Source of the DNA: Phenylobacterium sp. SCN 70-31
Lineage (GTDB): Bacteria > Pseudomonadota > Alphaproteobacteria > Caulobacterales > Caulobacteraceae
Direction of reading: 5' to 3'
DNA length: 64,000 nucleotides
Assembly (NCBI RefSeq): GCF_001724605.1
Contig: NZ_MEEX01000006.1
Coordinates: forward strand, 62,001-126,000
Position 1 is the first letter of the stretch; the number at the start of each line of letters is the position of its first letter. The notes below the pieces were generated by a model that did no database searches, was not told where the DNA came from, and worked only from the letters and a program-made list of their open reading frames with translations. The position numbers were made by a program, and so were the translations under genes. This document shows positions 9,575 to 19,532 of this stretch, one piece after another.

Positions 9575-9658
9575 AGAGAGAGGGATTCGAACCCTCGATA
9601 GGCTTTCACCTATACACGCGTTCCAGGCGTGCGCCTTCAACCACTCGGCCACCTCTCC
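9569..9658 (-). tRNA. tRNA-Ser (anticodon GGA), CCA encoded
   Basis: Reverse complement GGAGAGGTGGCCGAGTGGTTGAAGGCGCACGCCTGGAACGCGTG...GGGTTCGAATCCCTCTCTCTCCGCCA; long variable arm, anticodon loop CTGGAAC. Confidence 0.96.
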
Positions 9659-9860
9659 ACGCCCGCAGGGGCGGACCCCGGCGGAAGGCGGGCATATACC
9701 GTCAGGTGGGCAGGCCGGGCAAGCGGCGGTTCGCCGCCGGTCTGCGTCATCGCCGGATCGGGCGATTTCCTCGGCGCGCGACAGGTTCTAGGATCGCCAC
9801 CCTGAAAACGCGGGACCGGCGCGACTATCTGTGTCGGGACCGCAATTCCGGAGACGCCCG

Positions 9861-10514
9861 ATGTTCTTCGCCAGAAAGTCGCTCGACCTGCCGACGCCCG
9901 AGACCGCCCTGCCGGGCCGCGCCCAGGCCATCCCCACGGCCGACACGCACTTCGTGAACGGCCGTCGCCTCAAGGGGCCGTATCCCGATGGCCTGGAGAC
10001 GGCCTATTTCGCCATGGGCTGCTTCTGGGGGGTGGAGCGCATCTTCTGGCAGGTCCCTGGCGTGTACGTGACGGCCGTGGGTTATCAGCAGGGGCTGACG
10101 CCGAACGCCACCTACGAAGAGGTCTGTTCCGGCCTCACCGGGCACACCGAGTCGGTGCGGGTGGTGTTCGATCCCAAGGTGGTGAGCTTCGCCGGCCTGT
10201 TGAAGGTGTTCTGGGAGAACCACGACCCTACCCAGGGCATGCGCCAGGGCAATGACATCGGCACCCAGTACCGCTCGGGCGTCTACACGGTGAGCGCCGA
10301 ACAGGCCGCGGCGGCGGTGGCGTCACGCGACGCCTATCAGGCCGAACTGTCCAAACGGGGCTTCGGCCGGATCACAAGCGAGATCCAGCCCGCCGGCCCA
10401 TTCTACTTCGCCGAGGACTACCACCAGCAGTACCTGGCCAAGAACCCCAACGGGTACTGCGGCGTCGGTGGCACGGGGGTCTCCTGCCCCATCGGCGTGG
10501 GCGTCGGCGCCTGA
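9861..10514 (+). CDS. msrA: Peptide-methionine (S)-S-oxide reductase MsrA
   Basis: [10 protein letters not shown] catalytic motif, [32 protein letters not shown]. Confidence 0.97.
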   Translation: MFFARKSLDLPTPETALPGRAQAIPTADTHFVNGRRLKGPYPDGLETAYFAMGCFWGVERIFWQVPGVYVTAVGYQQGLTPNATYEEVCSGLTGHTESVRVVFDPKVVSFAGLLKVFWENHDPTQGMRQGNDIGTQYRSGVYTVSAEQAAAAVASRDAYQAELSKRGFGRITSEIQPAGPFYFAEDYHQQYLAKNPNGYCGVGGTGVSCPIGVGVGA

Positions 10515-10536
10515 GCAGCGCCTGGGGTCGGGGGGC

Positions 10537-10875
10537 ATGACGCGCGAGGAGGTCGAGGCCTGCGCCCTGGCGCTGCCGGCGGCGACCAAGGTCGTCCAGT
10601 GGGGTGGGTCCGATGTCTACAAGGTCGGCGGCAAGGTCTTCGCCGTATGCGGCCTGGGCGACGGACTGGCGTTCAAGGTGAGCCCGATCGGCTTCGAAGT
10701 GCTGACCACCGCCGGCGGCCCGGGCCGCCAGGCGCCCTATTTCGCCAAGGGCGGCTGGGTGGTGGTGAATCTGGACGGTCTGGAGGCGGACGACGCGGTC
10801 GGCTGGCTTTCGACCGCGCACGAACTGATCGCGGCCAGGCTCACCCGGGCGGTGCGGGCGGAGCTGGGTCTCTAG
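10537..10875 (+). CDS. MmcQ/YjbR family DNA-binding protein
   Basis: TREEVEACALALPAATKVVQWGGSDVYKVGGKVFAV typical of the family. Confidence 0.85.
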   Translation: MTREEVEACALALPAATKVVQWGGSDVYKVGGKVFAVCGLGDGLAFKVSPIGFEVLTTAGGPGRQAPYFAKGGWVVVNLDGLEADDAVGWLSTAHELIAARLTRAVRAELGL

Positions 10876-11560
10876 ATTCCAGCAGCCGCCGGAAATCCTG
10901 GATCGCCTGCGCGGCGTTCGACCGGCGTTGACGCCAGACGAGGAGGGCCGTCGCGCCGGCGGTGGCGCCCGCGAACGCCCACGGCCCGAACAGCCACGCG
11001 GCGGCGGCCAGGGCGAAATAGTAGCCGCGGACGCCCGAGTTGAACGCCCCCAGCGCCGGGTTCAGCAGCCGGCCCAGCAGGACGCCGAAAGTGGCGCGCT
11101 CGGTCTCGCTCAGGGGATCGGGCGTCGCCCCCATGGCGGCCAGGCAGTAGTTGAGCTGCCGAATGGCCCAGATGAAGTCCAGCAGGCCGCGCGACAGGGT
11201 GACGAGCACCAGGGCGAGTTGCACCTCGAACAGCAGGCGCGATGAGGTCTTCACCACCTCCAGCGCCGAGACCGATCGGAAGGTGGCGTCCCCGCCGAAC
11301 AGGGCCCCGGCCGCAGCCGCGATCAGCAGCAGGTTGGACGAGGCGAAGAACGACGCCGAGTTGAGCGCGTGGCCCAGGAGCTGGCCATCCATCAGCCTGG
11401 GGTCGCGGCCTGTCATGGTGGTCATCCACGCCGAGCGGATGACCGTCATGTCGGTGTTGAGCGTGCTGCCCCGGCGGCCGGCGAAGGCCTTGAACAGCGG
11501 CTCGTAGAACACCCAGGCGAACAGGAAGAAGGCCAGCGCGGCGATGTTGGGCGCCGACAT
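10841..11560 (-). CDS. DUF599 family membrane protein
   Basis: Multiple TM segments, 'WMTTMTGRDPRLMDGQLLGHALNSASFFASSNLLLIA'. Confidence 0.8.
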   Translation of the reverse strand: MSAPNIAALAFFLFAWVFYEPLFKAFAGRRGSTLNTDMTVIRSAWMTTMTGRDPRLMDGQLLGHALNSASFFASSNLLLIAAAAGALFGGDATFRSVSALEVVKTSSRLLFEVQLALVLVTLSRGLLDFIWAIRQLNYCLAAMGATPDPLSETERATFGVLLGRLLNPALGAFNSGVRGYYFALAAAAWLFGPWAFAGATAGATALLVWRQRRSNAAQAIQDFRRLLESRDPAPPAPPG

Positions 11561-11564
11561 GGGA

Positions 11565-12899
11565 TCAGTCCTCGAGGATCAGGCTGTGCTTGCGGTTGTC
11601 GGGGAGCAGGAAGACGATCAGGAAGGCCATCAGGAGGCCAAGGGCCACGTAGACATAGAAGCCGCTCTCGTTCCCGGCGTGCTTGAAAGCCAGTGCGATG
11701 GGCTCGGCGGTGCCGCCGAAGGTGGCGGTGGCCATGCCGTAGGGCAGGGCGACGCCCAGGGCGCGGACGTTGGCGGGGAACAGCTCGGCCTTCACCACGG
11801 CGCTGACGGCGTTGTAGCCCGACATCAGGATCACCATCATCGAGACTAGGCCGAAGGCCACCCAGGGGTTCTGATTCACCGCCAGGATCGACAGCGCCGG
11901 GAAGGCCGCCAGCGCCCCGCCGCCGAAGGCGATGTAAAGCGTCGCCTTGCGGCCCCAGTGGTCGCTGAGCCAGCCGAAGAAGGGCAGGGCAAAGAGATAG
12001 ACCACCAGCGCTCCGGCGGTGACCGCCGTGGCCGTGGGGCCCTCGAAGCCGGCGGTCCCGGTGAGGAACTTCGGCATGTAGGTGGTGAAGGCGTAGAAGG
12101 CGAGCGAGCCTCCGGCCGTGAAACCGAAGATGGTCAGAGTCTGCTTCGGGTAATTCAGGAACAGCATCACGGTCCGGGCGCGCTCGGCGCCGGCGGCCTT
12201 GGCGTTCTCGTAGGACTGGCTCTCCTCCATCCGGCTGCGGATCCAGAACACCACCACCGCCATGGCCGAGCCGATGAGGAAGGGGATGCGCCAGCCCCAT
12301 TCCTCGAGGGCGGCCCGATCCATCGTGAGCTGAAGCAGCGCCAGCAGGCCCACGGCCAGGAGCTGGCCCATGATCATGGTGACGAACTGGAAGCTCGACC
12401 AGAAGCCGCGGCGGCGGCGGCCCGCCATCTCGGAGAGATACGTGGCGCTGGCGCCGTACTCGCCGCCGACCGACAGGCCCTGGAGGATGCGGGCGACCAC
12501 CAGGAGGATGGGGGCCGCGACGCCGATGGAGTCGTACCCGGGCAGGATCGCGATGATCAGGGAGCCGCCGCACATCAGCGTGACCGCGGCCGTCAGCGCC
12601 GTCTTGCGGCCCGCCCGGTCGGCGTAGAGGCCCATCAGCCACGCCCCCAGCGGCCGGGCGAAGAAGCCCACGGCGAATACGGCCATCGTCTTGAGCAGCC
12701 CGGCCAGATCGTCGCCGCCCGGGAAGAAGTGGCTCGAAAAATAGACTGCGAACGCCGAGTAGACGAACCAGTCGTACCATTCGACCAGATTGCCGGCCGA
12801 TCCGCCCAGGATCGCCTTGATGCGCTGGCCGGCGGTGAGGCCGGGGGCGACCGCGCCGGGCGGGATCTGGGCCTCGGCCCCGGTCTCCGTCGCGGTCAT
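11565..12899 (-). CDS. MFS transporter, metabolite:H+ symporter (ProP/KgtP-like)
   Basis: GNLVEWYDWFVYSAFAVYFSSHFFP, RILQGLSVGGEYGASATYLSEMA. Confidence 0.92.
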   Translation of the reverse strand: MTATETGAEAQIPPGAVAPGLTAGQRIKAILGGSAGNLVEWYDWFVYSAFAVYFSSHFFPGGDDLAGLLKTMAVFAVGFFARPLGAWLMGLYADRAGRKTALTAAVTLMCGGSLIIAILPGYDSIGVAAPILLVVARILQGLSVGGEYGASATYLSEMAGRRRRGFWSSFQFVTMIMGQLLAVGLLALLQLTMDRAALEEWGWRIPFLIGSAMAVVVFWIRSRMEESQSYENAKAAGAERARTVMLFLNYPKQTLTIFGFTAGGSLAFYAFTTYMPKFLTGTAGFEGPTATAVTAGALVVYLFALPFFGWLSDHWGRKATLYIAFGGGALAAFPALSILAVNQNPWVAFGLVSMMVILMSGYNAVSAVVKAELFPANVRALGVALPYGMATATFGGTAEPIALAFKHAGNESGFYVYVALGLLMAFLIVFLLPDNRKHSLILED

Positions 12900-12959
12900 G
12901 CAGTGATCCCCCGTCCCCGTTTCGCCCGATGCTAGGGGCCCGGCGGCCGGAGGGCTAGG

Positions 12960-13118
12960 TCAAAGCCGGCCCAGGAGCACAAGTATGATGATGATCACCA
13001 GGACCAGGCCGAGGCCGCCGCTCGGGAAATAGCCCCAGCCCCGCGAATAGCCCCAGCTCGGCAAGGCGCCGATCAGAAGCAGGATCAGGATGATGATGAG
13101 GATGGTCCCCAGGGACAT
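12960..13118 (-). CDS. DUF3309 small membrane protein (52 aa)
   Basis: MSLGTILIIILILLLIGALPSWGYSRGWGYFPSGGLGLVLVIIIILVLLGRL. Confidence 0.85.
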   Translation of the reverse strand: MSLGTILIIILILLLIGALPSWGYSRGWGYFPSGGLGLVLVIIIILVLLGRL

Positions 13119-13195
13119 GCGGCTCTCCTTCCGTTCCCCGACCGGCGTAGCGAACGCTTGCGGCCAAGCCGGGTTCCGGAATCGCGGAGAGGTTG

Positions 13196-13591
13196 TCAGT
13201 CCGCCGCGTCGGCGGTGTGCAGCTTCTGGTCCTTGTCGGTGACCTGGAGCGAATACATCAGGCCGATCCACAGTCCCTTGATGCGCGGGAGGGCGACCAG
13301 GGTGATCCCCGTGAGCGCGCCGAGAATGATCGGCAGGGAATAGTAGGGCGGCGCCTCCCACACGATCGGGAAGATGAGCAGGGGAGCCACGATCAGGTGG
13401 CCGACGAGTAGGATCGTCAGATAGGCCGGCCCGTCGTCGGCCGGATACTTCTGCAGCGTATGGGCGCAGACCGCGCAAGCGGGCTCGACCTTCAGGTATC
13501 GGCCGAAGAGGCGACCGTCCCCGCAGCAGGGACAGCGCTGGCGCAGACCCCGCCCGATCGAGCGGAACAGCGGATAGGCGATTTCGGCCAT
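13196..13591 (-). CDS. DUF983 family protein
   Basis: GLRQRCPCCGDGRLFGRYLKVEPACAVC plus C-terminal TM helices. Confidence 0.88.
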   Translation of the reverse strand: MAEIAYPLFRSIGRGLRQRCPCCGDGRLFGRYLKVEPACAVCAHTLQKYPADDGPAYLTILLVGHLIVAPLLIFPIVWEAPPYYSLPIILGALTGITLVALPRIKGLWIGLMYSLQVTDKDQKLHTADAAD

Positions 13592-13683
13592 GCGCCCATA
13601 TGACCGGCCTTGGACCGTCTGGGAAGGCCTCTGGACGTCCTTCGAGCTTCCGCCGACGGCGGCGCGGCGTCGCAGGTCGGAGA

Positions 13684-13821
13684 TCAGCGCTTGGCGTCCT
13701 CCGCGGCGCCGGTGACGGCGCGGCCCGCGGCCTGGGCGTCCTTGCCGAGGCCCGAGACGGTGTTGCAGCCGGCGACCAGGAGGGCGGCGGCCGCGGCGGT
13801 CAGGACGATCAGCTTGCGCAT
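13684..13821 (-). CDS. Entericidin A/B family lipoprotein (45 aa)
   Basis: Read directly: MRKLIVLTAAAAALLVAGCNTVSGLGKDAQAAGRAVTGAAEDAKR; lipobox VAGC; not in supplied ORF track. Confidence 0.88.
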   Translation of the reverse strand: MRKLIVLTAAAAALLVAGCNTVSGLGKDAQAAGRAVTGAAEDAKR

Positions 13822-14073
13822 GGAAGGCTCCTTCGGGGTCGGGACCACGTCCGAGGCGCGTGGTCGAGCTTAGGTCGGTCACGCCGCCTTTGTCGTCAAG
13901 CCTGGGCGCTTTTGCGGCGCCTGCGCACCATCCGGATGCGCCATTCGGGCGCTCGGCCTCGCCTGAGGAGTGAATCTCGAAGGCCGTCATTGCGCTGCAA
14001 TAGAAATTCGTAGAATGGCTTTTGCAGTGCAGCGCCCGTGGGTCGGTCCTACGACCCATACTGGAGCAGAGTG

Positions 14074-14268
14074 ATGATCGAGTTGCGTACCTTCCCGGGC
14101 CTGTTCGTGGGCCGCCGCACCCTCCTCCTCGCCGAGGAAGCGCCGCGCGACGGCGAGGGCTCGGCGTTCGCCTGCGGCGCGTGCCGCACCGAACTCATCC
14201 GCGCCGACCGCACCTTTCTCAACGATGTGGTCGTGAAGTGCAGCTGCGGCGAGTACAACCAGCTCTGA
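14074..14268 (+). CDS. Small Cys-rich (zinc-ribbon-like) hypothetical protein
   Basis: CGAC...KCSCGEYNQL (CxxC/CxC); GTG 14071 or ATG 14074 start. Confidence 0.65.
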   Translation: MIELRTFPGLFVGRRTLLLAEEAPRDGEGSAFACGACRTELIRADRTFLNDVVVKCSCGEYNQL

Positions 14269-14324
14269 AGGGCTGACGGCGGCCGGCGGCTGCGCCAGCC
14301 GATCGTCAGGCGCATATTGCGGGG

Positions 14325-14693
14325 ATGAGTCCCGCCGCCCTCGGCCAGGTCGTGCTCGCGGTCCATGTGGTCGTGATCGCCTTCAATGTGGCGGGTTTGG
14401 TCCTCGTGCCCGCAGGCGCAGCCGTGGGATGGCGCTGGGTGCGGCTGCGCTGGCTGCGCGCTCTGCACCTGGGATCGCTCGCTGCGGTGGCGTTGCAGGC
14501 GGTGCTGGGTCGGGCCTGTTTCCTGACCGACTGGCAAGCGGCGCTGACGGGTGGCGGTGCGGCCGACCCCTTGATCATGCGATGGGTGAACGGCCTGATC
14601 TACTGGCCGCTGCCGGCCTGGGTGTTCGCCGCGGGCTATGTCGTGGTGCTGGCCTACGTGGTCGCGCTGTGGCGATGGATACCTCCGCGCTGA
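14325..14693 (+). CDS. DUF2784-like membrane protein
   Basis: ~120 aa, TM segments, LHLGSLAAVALQAVLGRACFLTDWQAAL motif. Confidence 0.8.
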   Translation: MSPAALGQVVLAVHVVVIAFNVAGLVLVPAGAAVGWRWVRLRWLRALHLGSLAAVALQAVLGRACFLTDWQAALTGGGAADPLIMRWVNGLIYWPLPAWVFAAGYVVVLAYVVALWRWIPPR

Positions 14694-14764
14694 CGGCGGG
14701 CCGGTCCGCCCGCGACAGGCGGCGCGCTAGCGCGGGGCGCGGGGTGTGCTAGAGGGGCGCCACA

Positions 14765-16573
14765 ATGACCACGCCCCTCGACAAGATCCGCAACTTCTCG
14801 ATCGTCGCGCACATCGACCATGGCAAGTCCACGCTCTCCGACCGCCTGATCCAGGAGACGGGCGCGCTGACCGCCCGCGAGATGTCCGAGCAGGTGCTCG
14901 ACAACATGGAGATCGAGCGCGAGCGCGGGATCACCATCAAGGCCCAGACCGTGCGCCTGCACTACAAGGCCGATGACGGCGAGACCTACATCCTCAACCT
15001 GATGGACACGCCCGGGCACGTCGACTTCGCCTATGAGGTCAGCCGGTCGCTGGCGGCCTGCGAGGGCTCGATCCTGGTGGTGGACGCCTCGCAGGGCGTG
15101 GAGGCCCAGACGCTGGCCAACGTCTACCAGGCCATCGACAACAATCACGAGATCGTCCCGGTCCTGAACAAGATCGACCTTCCGGCCGCCGAGCCCGAGC
15201 GGGTGCGCCAGCAGATCGAGGATGTGATCGGCCTGGACGCGTCCGACGCCGTGGAATGCTCGGCCAAGTCCGGCGTCGGCATTCACGACGTGCTGGAGGC
15301 GGTCGTGAAGCGCCTGCCGCCGCCCAAGGGTGATCGTGACGCGCCGCTCAAGGCCCTGCTGGTGGACGCCTGGTACGACCAGTACCTGGGCGTGGTGGTG
15401 CTGGTCCGGGTCTTCGACGGGACGCTGAAGGTCGGCCAGAAGGTCAAGATGATGCAGACCGGCGCCCAGTATCAGATCGACCGTCTGGGCGTGTTCCGGC
15501 CCAAGCAGACCGATGTGGCTGAGCTGGGGCCGGGCGAGGTGGGCTATATCACCGCCTCGATCAAGGAGGTGGCCCACGCGGCCGTGGGCGACACCATCAC
15601 CGACGAGCGGAAGCCCACCGACAAGCCGCTCGCGGGCTTCCGCGAAGTGCAGCCGGTGGTGTTCTGCGGCCTCTTCCCCGTCGATGCGGCCGACTTCGAG
15701 GATCTGCGCGCCGCCATCGGCCGCCTGCGCCTGAACGACGCCAGCTTCACCTACGAGATGGAGACCAGCGCGGCGCTGGGCTTCGGCTTCCGCTGCGGGT
15801 TCCTGGGGCTGCTCCACCTGGAGATCATCCAGGAGCGGCTCAGCCGCGAATTCGACCTCGACCTGATCGCGACGGCGCCGTCGGTGGTCTACAAGATTCA
15901 GCTCGCCCACGGCGGCGGCGAGATCGAGCTCCACAACCCGGCCGACCTGCCGGATCCGGTGAAGATCGAGAGCATCGCCGAGCCGTGGATCAAGGCCACG
16001 ATCTTCACGCCGGACGACTATCTCGGCGCGATCATCAAGCTGTGCCAGGACCGCCGCGGGCAGCAGCGCGAGCTGAGCTACGTGGGCAACCGCGCCATGG
16101 TGGTCTACGACCTGCCGCTGAACGAGGTGGTGTTCGACTTCTACGACCGCCTGAAGTCGATCTCGAAGGGCTATGCGTCCTTCGACTATTCGATCGAGGA
16201 GTACCGGGTCGGCGATCTCGTGAAGATGTCGATCCTGGTGAACGCCGAGCCCGTGGACGCGCTCTCCATGCTGGTCCACCGCGACCGGGCCGAGAGCCGT
16301 GGCCGGGGCATGGTCGAGAAGATGAAGGAACTCATCCCCCCGCACATGTTCCAGATTCCGATCCAGGCGGCCATCGGCGGCCGGATCATCGCCCGCGAGA
16401 CGGTCCGTGCGCTGCGCAAGGACGTGACGGCCAAGTGCTACGGCGGCGACGCTTCCCGCAAGCGCAAGCTCCTCGACAAGCAGAAGGAGGGCAAGAAGCG
16501 CATGCGTCAGTTCGGCAAGGTGGAGATCCCGCAGGAAGCCTTCATCGCCGCCCTGAAGATGGACGCGGACTGA
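14765..16573 (+). CDS. lepA: Elongation factor 4 (LepA)
   Basis: GTPase [43 protein letters not shown]-terminal [34 protein letters not shown]. Confidence 0.99.
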   Translation: MTTPLDKIRNFSIVAHIDHGKSTLSDRLIQETGALTAREMSEQVLDNMEIERERGITIKAQTVRLHYKADDGETYILNLMDTPGHVDFAYEVSRSLAACEGSILVVDASQGVEAQTLANVYQAIDNNHEIVPVLNKIDLPAAEPERVRQQIEDVIGLDASDAVECSAKSGVGIHDVLEAVVKRLPPPKGDRDAPLKALLVDAWYDQYLGVVVLVRVFDGTLKVGQKVKMMQTGAQYQIDRLGVFRPKQTDVAELGPGEVGYITASIKEVAHAAVGDTITDERKPTDKPLAGFREVQPVVFCGLFPVDAADFEDLRAAIGRLRLNDASFTYEMETSAALGFGFRCGFLGLLHLEIIQERLSREFDLDLIATAPSVVYKIQLAHGGGEIELHNPADLPDPVKIESIAEPWIKATIFTPDDYLGAIIKLCQDRRGQQRELSYVGNRAMVVYDLPLNEVVFDFYDRLKSISKGYASFDYSIEEYRVGDLVKMSILVNAEPVDALSMLVHRDRAESRGRGMVEKMKELIPPHMFQIPIQAAIGGRIIARETVRALRKDVTAKCYGGDASRKRKLLDKQKEGKKRMRQFGKVEIPQEAFIAALKMDAD

Positions 16574-16579
16574 AGGGCC

Positions 16580-17164
16580 TCAGCCCCGACCCGGCCGCAG
16601 CATCCAGTGGATCGGCGGGGCGGTGGCCGTCTGGGTGCGGCCCACGACCTCGAAGCCGTGGCGCTCGTAGAAGGGGATGTTCCGCGGGTTGGGGGATTCC
16701 AGCCACGCGGGCAGGCCGGATTCATCGACGATCCTGAGCGAGTGCTTCATCAGCCGCGCGCCCAGGCCCTGGCTCTGGCGCGCCGGATCCACCGCCAGCC
16801 AGGGCAGGTACCAGTGCGGATAGTCGGGATGCGCTCCACCCACCTGGGCGGCGATTTCGAACATCTCCGGCATCTTCTCCGGCGCCACCTTGTCCTGGAT
16901 GGCGGCGACCACGCCCTCCGAGTCGCCCTGGACGCCGGGCGGCAGCCAGATGGCGACGCCGGCGTGATCGCCGACCTGGAAGGTCATGTCGTGCGCGAAG
17001 GCCGCGCCGTGCATGGCGGCTGCGAACCGCGGGAAGCCGGTGAGATACTTCTGGGGCGTGTCGAAGATCCAGCGCATGACCGGATCGGCCATGAACCCCG
17101 CTGTCAGCGTTCCGGCGGCGACGGCCGCATCGGTCGCCCGCTCCACCTGCGGCTCTCGGCTCAT
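16580..17164 (-). CDS. GNAT family N-acetyltransferase
   Basis: WYLPWLAVDPARQSQGLGARLM acetyl-CoA-binding motif, NPRNIPFYERHGFE. Confidence 0.9.
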   Translation of the reverse strand: MSREPQVERATDAAVAAGTLTAGFMADPVMRWIFDTPQKYLTGFPRFAAAMHGAAFAHDMTFQVGDHAGVAIWLPPGVQGDSEGVVAAIQDKVAPEKMPEMFEIAAQVGGAHPDYPHWYLPWLAVDPARQSQGLGARLMKHSLRIVDESGLPAWLESPNPRNIPFYERHGFEVVGRTQTATAPPIHWMLRPGRG

Positions 17165-17377
17165 CGTCCCCTCCTCGCGAGCGCGGAGAGAATTCCTGAC
17201 GCCCGTCTCATCTTTGCCGTCATGGACGACGAAGTTGCGCCCGGGGGCAAGCCCCTGAAGGCAGCAAGGACGAAACCGTCGCCCGCCCGAACGTGGTTAA
17301 TCGGCCGTTAAGGCTGGGCCGGCCATCCAGGACGGGGCGGAAACCCGATTCACGAACTTGGAGGCGGAGACGCGCCC

Positions 17378-17992
17378 ATGGACCGACGCACACTCATCGT
17401 TTCGGGGCTGGCCACGGTGGGCGCACCAGGGTTGGCCTGGGCGCAGCGCGGGGCCGAGGCGCCTCCGCCGCCCAACAGTTCGCCCTCCTATGCGTCGGGC
17501 GGACCGACCGAGACCTACAGTCAGGACGAGATCGTCCGCAGCGTCTCCGACTTCCTGGGCGTGACCGCCGAGGCCGCCGGCGCGGCGGTCGAGCGCCTGT
17601 TCGCCAGCAACGGCCGTCCCACCGCCTACATCGCGGGCGAAGAGGGCTCGGGCTCGTTCGTGCTGGGTCTGCGTTACGGCCGCGGCCTGATGTACATGAA
17701 GGACCGTCAGGCTCAGGAGGTCTTCTGGCAGGGCCCCTCCATCGGCTGGGACTGGGGCGGCAACGCCAGCCGCGTCTTCACCCTCTGCTACAACCTCCAT
17801 GTCCCGGAGATGATCTACCAGCGTTTCCCGGGCGTCGAGGGCTCGGCCTATCTCGTGGGCGGACTGGGCGTGAACTATCAGCGCGCCGAGGAAATCACGC
17901 TCGCTCCCATCCGCGCCGGCGTGGGGCTCCGCCTCGGCGCCAACGTCGGGTACCTGGCCTATACGCGGAAGCGGAATATCATCCCGTTCTGA
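17378..17992 (+). CDS. DUF1134/EipA-like envelope protein
   Basis: YSQDEIVRSVSDFLGVTAEAAGAAVERLF, QGPSIGWDWGGNASRVF, signal peptide. Confidence 0.85.
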   Translation: MDRRTLIVSGLATVGAPGLAWAQRGAEAPPPPNSSPSYASGGPTETYSQDEIVRSVSDFLGVTAEAAGAAVERLFASNGRPTAYIAGEEGSGSFVLGLRYGRGLMYMKDRQAQEVFWQGPSIGWDWGGNASRVFTLCYNLHVPEMIYQRFPGVEGSAYLVGGLGVNYQRAEEITLAPIRAGVGLRLGANVGYLAYTRKRNIIPF

Positions 17993-18025
17993 AGCCTGCG
18001 CGGACCCGCCCGCCGACGCCGTCGG

Positions 18026-18046
18026 GACTCGCGCATTAGGCGAGTC
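18026..18046 (+). terminator. Stem-loop GACTCGC-gcattag-GCGAGTC
   Basis: 7-bp perfect stem just downstream of DUF1134 gene; no T-run. Confidence 0.35.
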
Positions 18047-18143
18047 TGCATTGACTTGTGCGGGGGGCGGCGTTCAGTCGATCTATAGTCGACGAACGTG
18101 GTTCGTTGCGGGGGCCCATTGTTCCAGGATGTGGAGTGGGCTG

Positions 18144-18839
18144 ATGAGACTTTCGATCGGGATGCTCGCCGGACTGGCGTTGTCCGGCGTCACGGCCGGC
18201 GCGGCGCAGGCGACGGCCTTTACGGACGAGGCGGCCTGGCGGGCCGCGGTCCTCAACGTGTATGCGCTTGAGACCTGGGATACGGCTGCGACCCCCACCT
18301 ACGGCGATGTGGGCGCCATGCCGTCGCTGGGCATCCGGTTCCTGCCCCTGGACGACGGGACCCAGCCCACGGTCCAGCCTTACGCCCAGACGGGCGGCGT
18401 GGTGCGCTCGGGGCCGAACAACCTGCTGAACGACCGGGACTATTCGCTGCCCGCCCGGGGGCCGCTGAACATCGTCCCGCTCAACAGCGGCGACTATTTC
18501 TTCGGCCTGGGGATGTGGAACGTGGGCGGGGACGACACCTTGACCCTCACCTTCTTCGACGTCGATGACAACGTCATCGAGAGCGTGACCTCGGCGGCGT
18601 CCTTCGGCTTCTTCGGCCTCGTCAGCACCACCCAGGGCGCCGTCCGCGCCCAGGTGGCGTTCGCCGGCGGCAACGAGTATTCGCCCACCGACGACTTCCA
18701 GACCGCGGTGCGGGGAACGTTCGTGCCGACCGATCCCGGCGGTGTCGTTCCCGAGCCGGAGACCTGGGCCCTGATGATCGCCGGTTTCGGCTTCGCCGGG
18801 GCGGCGCTGCGTCGTCGCCGGGGCCTCTCGGCCGCCTGA
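18144..18839 (+). CDS. PEPxxWA-CTERM sorting domain protein
   Basis: Signal peptide plus C-terminal VVPEPETWALMIAGFGFAGAALRRRR. Confidence 0.9.
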   Translation: MRLSIGMLAGLALSGVTAGAAQATAFTDEAAWRAAVLNVYALETWDTAATPTYGDVGAMPSLGIRFLPLDDGTQPTVQPYAQTGGVVRSGPNNLLNDRDYSLPARGPLNIVPLNSGDYFFGLGMWNVGGDDTLTLTFFDVDDNVIESVTSAASFGFFGLVSTTQGAVRAQVAFAGGNEYSPTDDFQTAVRGTFVPTDPGGVVPEPETWALMIAGFGFAGAALRRRRGLSAA

Positions 18840-18931
18840 CGTCGTCCCGCCTGACACCATCCGCCTGCCGCCCTGCGCGCCGTGGGGCGGCGGCGGTTCG
18901 GGCCGGCGGGCGGACGCCGAAGCGGCGCGGC

Positions 18932-19486
18932 TCAGTGCTTCTCGGCCTTGCCCGCCAGCCAGTCCATCAAGGCGAGCAGCACGCCCGAGACCACGAAGAC
19001 GATGTGGATCGTCACCAGCCACATCAGGTGGCGGTCGGGGATCTCCTTGCCCTCGGCCAGTTCCATGAACGCTTTCAGCAGCGCGATGGCGCTGATGGCC
19101 ACGATCGAGGCGATCAGCTTCATCTTCAGGCCCGAGAAATCGACCGTGCCCATCCAGCCCGGCCGGTCCTCGTCGTCGCCGGTGTCGATCTTGGAGACGA
19201 AATTCTCGTAGCCCGAGAAGATCACGATCAGCAGAAGGTTGCCCGCGAGCGACAGGTCGATGAGCGCCAGCACCATCAGGATCGCCTCCTCGGCGCTCAT
19301 GGTCATGACGTTCGACAGTTCGTGGATCGCCTCGTTCGTGAAGACGATCAGCAGCGCGCCCAGCGCGACGACCAGGCCCACGTAGAACGGCGCCATGAGC
19401 CAGCGCGAACGGAACAGGCCGAGCTCCAGATAGTGCTCGAGCAGCGGCTTGATCGATCGGGGGCGTTGCGTGGGGGGCTGGCTCAT
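18932..19486 (-). CDS. UPF0114/TIGR00645 family membrane protein
   Basis: SRWLMAPFYVGLVVAL, IDLSLAGNLLLIVIFSGYENFVSKID. Confidence 0.9.
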   Translation of the reverse strand: MSQPPTQRPRSIKPLLEHYLELGLFRSRWLMAPFYVGLVVALGALLIVFTNEAIHELSNVMTMSAEEAILMVLALIDLSLAGNLLLIVIFSGYENFVSKIDTGDDEDRPGWMGTVDFSGLKMKLIASIVAISAIALLKAFMELAEGKEIPDRHLMWLVTIHIVFVVSGVLLALMDWLAGKAEKH

Positions 19487-19532
19487 GGCCGCCTAGATAG
19501 CGGCTCGCGCATCCCACGCAACGGGGCTCCGG

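Noticed and set aside
9328-9609. 93-aa [17 protein letters not shown]... on the minus strand
   Set aside because: Starts inside tRNA-Ser; a familiar false ORF arising from tRNA-Ser sequence
14654-16345. 563-aa minus-strand ORF antisense to lepA
   Set aside because: Shadow ORF opposite lepA
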